Shown one piece after another: positions 61,757 to 64,000 of a stretch of 64,000 bases of DNA. How positions within the stretch are numbered: position 1 is the first letter of the stretch; each line of letters begins with the position of its first letter. Source of the DNA: Pyrobaculum ferrireducens (GTDB lineage Archaea > Thermoproteota > Thermoprotei > Thermoproteales > Thermoproteaceae); assembly GCF_000234805.1 (NCBI RefSeq), contig NC_016645.1, positions 1,960,391 to 2,024,390 of the forward strand, in the 5' to 3' direction. Under the pieces are notes generated by a model, which worked only from the letters and a program-made list of their open reading frames with translations, made no database searches and was not told where the DNA came from. Both the position numbers and the translations under genes were made by a program.

Positions 61757-63211
61757 TTAGCCTTTGACGACGCCTATAGGTCTCTGTCTCACCACCTTCT
61801 TTGCGAAGCCTACTTGGTGCGCGGCCTCGACGACGCGGTCTACGTCTTTGTAAGCCCAGGGAGCCTCTTCGCTTATCACCTCCGTCTCGGCGCTCCGTAC
61901 GATAATACCTCTCTTAGACATCTCCTCTTGCACCTTGTGCGGCGGGTACATCCTGATGGCCGCCTCGCGGCTCAACACCCTCCCCGCGCCGTGCGGGGCC
62001 GTGCCGAAGGTGAACTTCATAGAGTCGTGGGTGCCCACGAGTATCCACGAGGCGGTCCCCATAGAGCCGGGTATCAGCACCGGCTGGCCTACGTCTCTGT
62101 ACCTGGCCGGGATCTCGGACCTCCCCGGCGGGAAGGCGCGGGTGGCGCCTTTGCGGTGGACCCACACCCTCCTCACGGTGCCTCTCTCGTCTATAACGTG
62201 GTCCTCTAGCTTGGCGATGTTGTGAGCCACGTCGTAAACCAGCTCGAGGCCTACCTTCTCAATAGAGCCGAACACCTTCTTAAACGCCTCCCTAACCCAG
62301 TGCATTATGATGTGGCGGTTGGTCCAGGCGAAGTTGGCGGCGGAGGCCATGGCCTTGATGTAGTCCTCCGCCACCTTGTCCTTCAGAGGAGCCGCCGCTA
62401 GCTCCCTGTCCGGGAGATTCAGACCCCACTGCCTCATCTTCCTCTCCATTATGAGCAGGTAGTCGGTAGCTACCTGGTGCCCGAAGCCGCGGCTACCCGT
62501 GTGTATCATAACCACCACCTGGCCCTCCCTCTCAATGCCGAATACCTTAGCCACCTTCTCGTCGTATATCTTGTCCACCACCTGTATCTCCAGGAAGTGG
62601 TTGCCGGAGCCCAGCGTCCCCAGCTGGTCTCTACCCCTCGCCTTGGCCTTCTCGCTGACCTTGGAGGGGTCGGCGAGCTTCCACGAACCCCTCTCCTCTA
62701 TGAAATCCATATCCTCAGCCCAGCCGTAGCCCTTCTGCACAGCCCACTCAACGCCCTCGGCGAGGACTCTCTCAAACTCCGTCGGGGAGAGCCTAAGGTG
62801 GCCCGTGCCGCCGACGCCTGGAGGCACCAGTCTAAATATCGTGTCGACAAGCTCCTTCAGCTTCGGCCTAACCTCCTCCTCCGTGAGGTTTGTCCTCAGC
62901 ACCCTCACGCCGCAGTTAATATCGTACCCAATGCCGCCGGGCGAGATGACCCCCTCCTCGGCGTCTATCGCAGCCACGCCGCCGATGGGGAAGCCGTAGC
63001 CCTGATGGGCGTCCGGCAGGACAATAGACCACCTATAGATCCCCGGGAGGCAACCGACGTTAATACCCTGCTCAAGCGTCATGTCGCTCTTCATCTTCTC
63101 CAGCAACACACTATCTGCATAAATCCGCACAGGCACCTTCTGGCAAGGCTTCACCCCAGGCGGAATCTCCCACACATAGTCACTAACCTTGTTAATAGGG
63201 ATGTTCCTCAT
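61757..63211 (-). CDS. rtcB: RNA-splicing ligase RtcB
   Basis: 484 aa. Ligates 2',3'-cyclic phosphate to 5'-OH ends, as in tRNA intron splicing; Pyrobaculum-type archaea have many tRNA introns. GIGYDINCGVRVL (metal Cys/Asp), LGTLGSGNHFLEIQ, MIHTGSRGFGHQV, and VWVHRKGATRAFPPG (guanylylated His). ATG 63211. No intein seen. tRNA splicing endonuclease is not in the window. Confidence 0.96.
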   Translation of the reverse strand: MRNIPINKVSDYVWEIPPGVKPCQKVPVRIYADSVLLEKMKSDMTLEQGINVGCLPGIYRWSIVLPDAHQGYGFPIGGVAAIDAEEGVISPGGIGYDINCGVRVLRTNLTEEEVRPKLKELVDTIFRLVPPGVGGTGHLRLSPTEFERVLAEGVEWAVQKGYGWAEDMDFIEERGSWKLADPSKVSEKAKARGRDQLGTLGSGNHFLEIQVVDKIYDEKVAKVFGIEREGQVVVMIHTGSRGFGHQVATDYLLIMERKMRQWGLNLPDRELAAAPLKDKVAEDYIKAMASAANFAWTNRHIIMHWVREAFKKVFGSIEKVGLELVYDVAHNIAKLEDHVIDERGTVRRVWVHRKGATRAFPPGRSEIPARYRDVGQPVLIPGSMGTASWILVGTHDSMKFTFGTAPHGAGRVLSREAAIRMYPPHKVQEEMSKRGIIVRSAETEVISEEAPWAYKDVDRVVEAAHQVGFAKKVVRQRPIGVVKG

Positions 63212-63382
63212 AAGGCGACACCCTCTGTGTAGTTATAAACTTTTATGCGCCCATCAACAACCCCTCGGAGTTTCAACACCTGGACGCACCAAGCGCGCCT
63301 CAGCTAGTTAAAACCGGCGGCGCCAGTCCCTATGTAGTACATGCGGAAAAAACGCAGGTAACCCTGGAATGGGGAAGGGGAG

Positions 63383-64000
63383 CTACTTACCCCTTAATAT
63401 TCGTCTTGTTAAGTAGATAAGCGCCGTGGCTCCCACCGCCAAGGCTGTCGTCTCTGTAATCACCAGTCCCCACGGAATCTCCACGCCGATAGGTTCCTCA
63501 ACCCTTATATCTCTCGCCAGCTCAATAATCGTGCCGTTGGGACATGTACCGAACTCCTTCACGGTTCTCTCTGTTAAAGTCTTGAGGAAGTTATCTTCAT
63601 TTGGAGGCGCTTTCAACAACATTACAATACCCTTGTTAGGTCTTATACCTATTAAAACATCGTCATGCGGCTTAACGGACATGCCAATATCCTCATATAT
63701 CTGTAAAATAATTTTATATAACTTAACATATCTCTCTTTTAATTCCTCTTCATCAACGCCTTTGATATAGGGCGAAGGCGGCGGTGCCTCATATATATTT
63801 ATCAAAAGTAAAAACGGCGTATTTCCATAGCTTCTAAACACGTTGTCAAGCTTATTCTTAACCTTAGCCAGAAGGCCAGCCCCTTTGCCGGGGCGCACAA
63901 ACACATCCACCCCCGCAAAGCCCTGACTCACGCTTACGTATATGCTCCTCACTTCAGCGCCTGCCTCTTTAAGAGCGCCCTCTACTTTTTCTACTAAAGA
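63383..64000 (-). CDS. Membrane-anchored protein, N-terminus outside window
   Basis: The frame stays open through the window end (VEKVEGALKEAGAEV before the GTG at 63952), so the gene probably starts beyond 64000. The visible part is mixed alpha/beta with VSVSQGFAGVDVFVRPGKG, FLLLINIYEAPPP, and a cysteine (FGTCPNGT). A single C-terminal helix (GLVITETTALAVGATALIYL) plus a basic end forms a tail anchor. Family unknown. Confidence 0.6.
   Translation of the reverse strand, partial: SLVEKVEGALKEAGAEVRSIYVSVSQGFAGVDVFVRPGKGAGLLAKVKNKLDNVFRSYGNTPFLLLINIYEAPPPSPYIKGVDEEELKERYVKLYKIILQIYEDIGMSVKPHDDVLIGIRPNKGIVMLLKAPPNEDNFLKTLTERTVKEFGTCPNGTIIELARDIRVEEPIGVEIPWGLVITETTALAVGATALIYLTRRILRGK

Noticed and set aside
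62477-63232. 251-residue frame antisense to rtcB
   Set aside because: Mirror of a conserved gene; composition is typical of antisense frames in GC-rich DNA.
63265-63280. GTTTCAACACC, like the start of a CRISPR repeat
   Set aside because: Single occurrence, no spacing pattern, no second copy nearby.

Overview
The window looks like a stretch of chromosome from a hyperthermophilic crenarchaeon of the Thermoproteales, most probably Pyrobaculum or a near relative. The grounds are: archaeal information-processing genes (MCM, a GINS subunit, TiaS, RtcB, Elp3); crenarchaeal enzymes such as the bifunctional FBP aldolase/phosphatase; several copies of the Pyrobaculum PaREP repeat families; and the general pattern of an AT-rich box centred 22-26 nt before the start codon, as expected for leaderless transcripts. 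No rRNA, tRNA, CRISPR array, transposase or integrase was recognised.

Layout. 0-6.6 kb: two small unknown genes, a Panacea-domain (antitoxin-type) gene with a frameshifted tail, a decayed gene, mcm, a PaREP1 gene and two paralogous nuclease-fold proteins, one carrying a long tryptophan-rich coiled coil. 6.9-16.7 kb: a surface-structure block, with a type IV pilin-like gene, a GT-C glycosyltransferase, a decayed gene, an 855-residue membrane-anchored extracellular protein and six small single-helix pilin-like genes that are mostly translationally coupled. No assembly ATPase or platform protein is present. 16.8-22 kb: Elp3, a Trm9-like methyltransferase, a nucleotidyltransferase with a small partner, a frameshifted ATPase, and a GC-rich highly structured RNA candidate. 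22-34 kb: tiaS, sufD-like, an aminotransferase with a newly seen 54-codon upstream gene, a decayed PaREP2 gene, 2-oxoacid:ferredoxin oxidoreductase, marC and fbp. 34-45 kb: carAB (carA has an apparent one-base frameshift), a LysX/ArgX-type ligase, a PurM-fold protein, an aminotransferase fold without its lysine, DUF99, a polyamine-type binding protein, HAD, moaB, LOG-type and CPBP genes. 45-64 kb: GINS, tmk, almost the whole histidine pathway (hisG, C, I, H, E, D, F, B, A) in scattered units, purA/purB, an FAD protein, an ATPase, rtcB and an incomplete membrane protein.

Themes. (1) Three divergent gene pairs (fbp/GNAT, CPBP/GINS, hisF/hisB) have start codons exactly 46 bp apart with one AT-box at the midpoint, which looks like a symmetric promoter serving two leaderless genes; a fourth case fits the structured RNA. 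(2) PaREP/HEPN-like genes sit repeatedly among the histidine and purine genes. (3) Single-base frameshifts appear in several genes, including the important carA; this is either real decay, recoding or sequence error. (4) The pilin-like operon is the best candidate for a poorly described multi-gene system.
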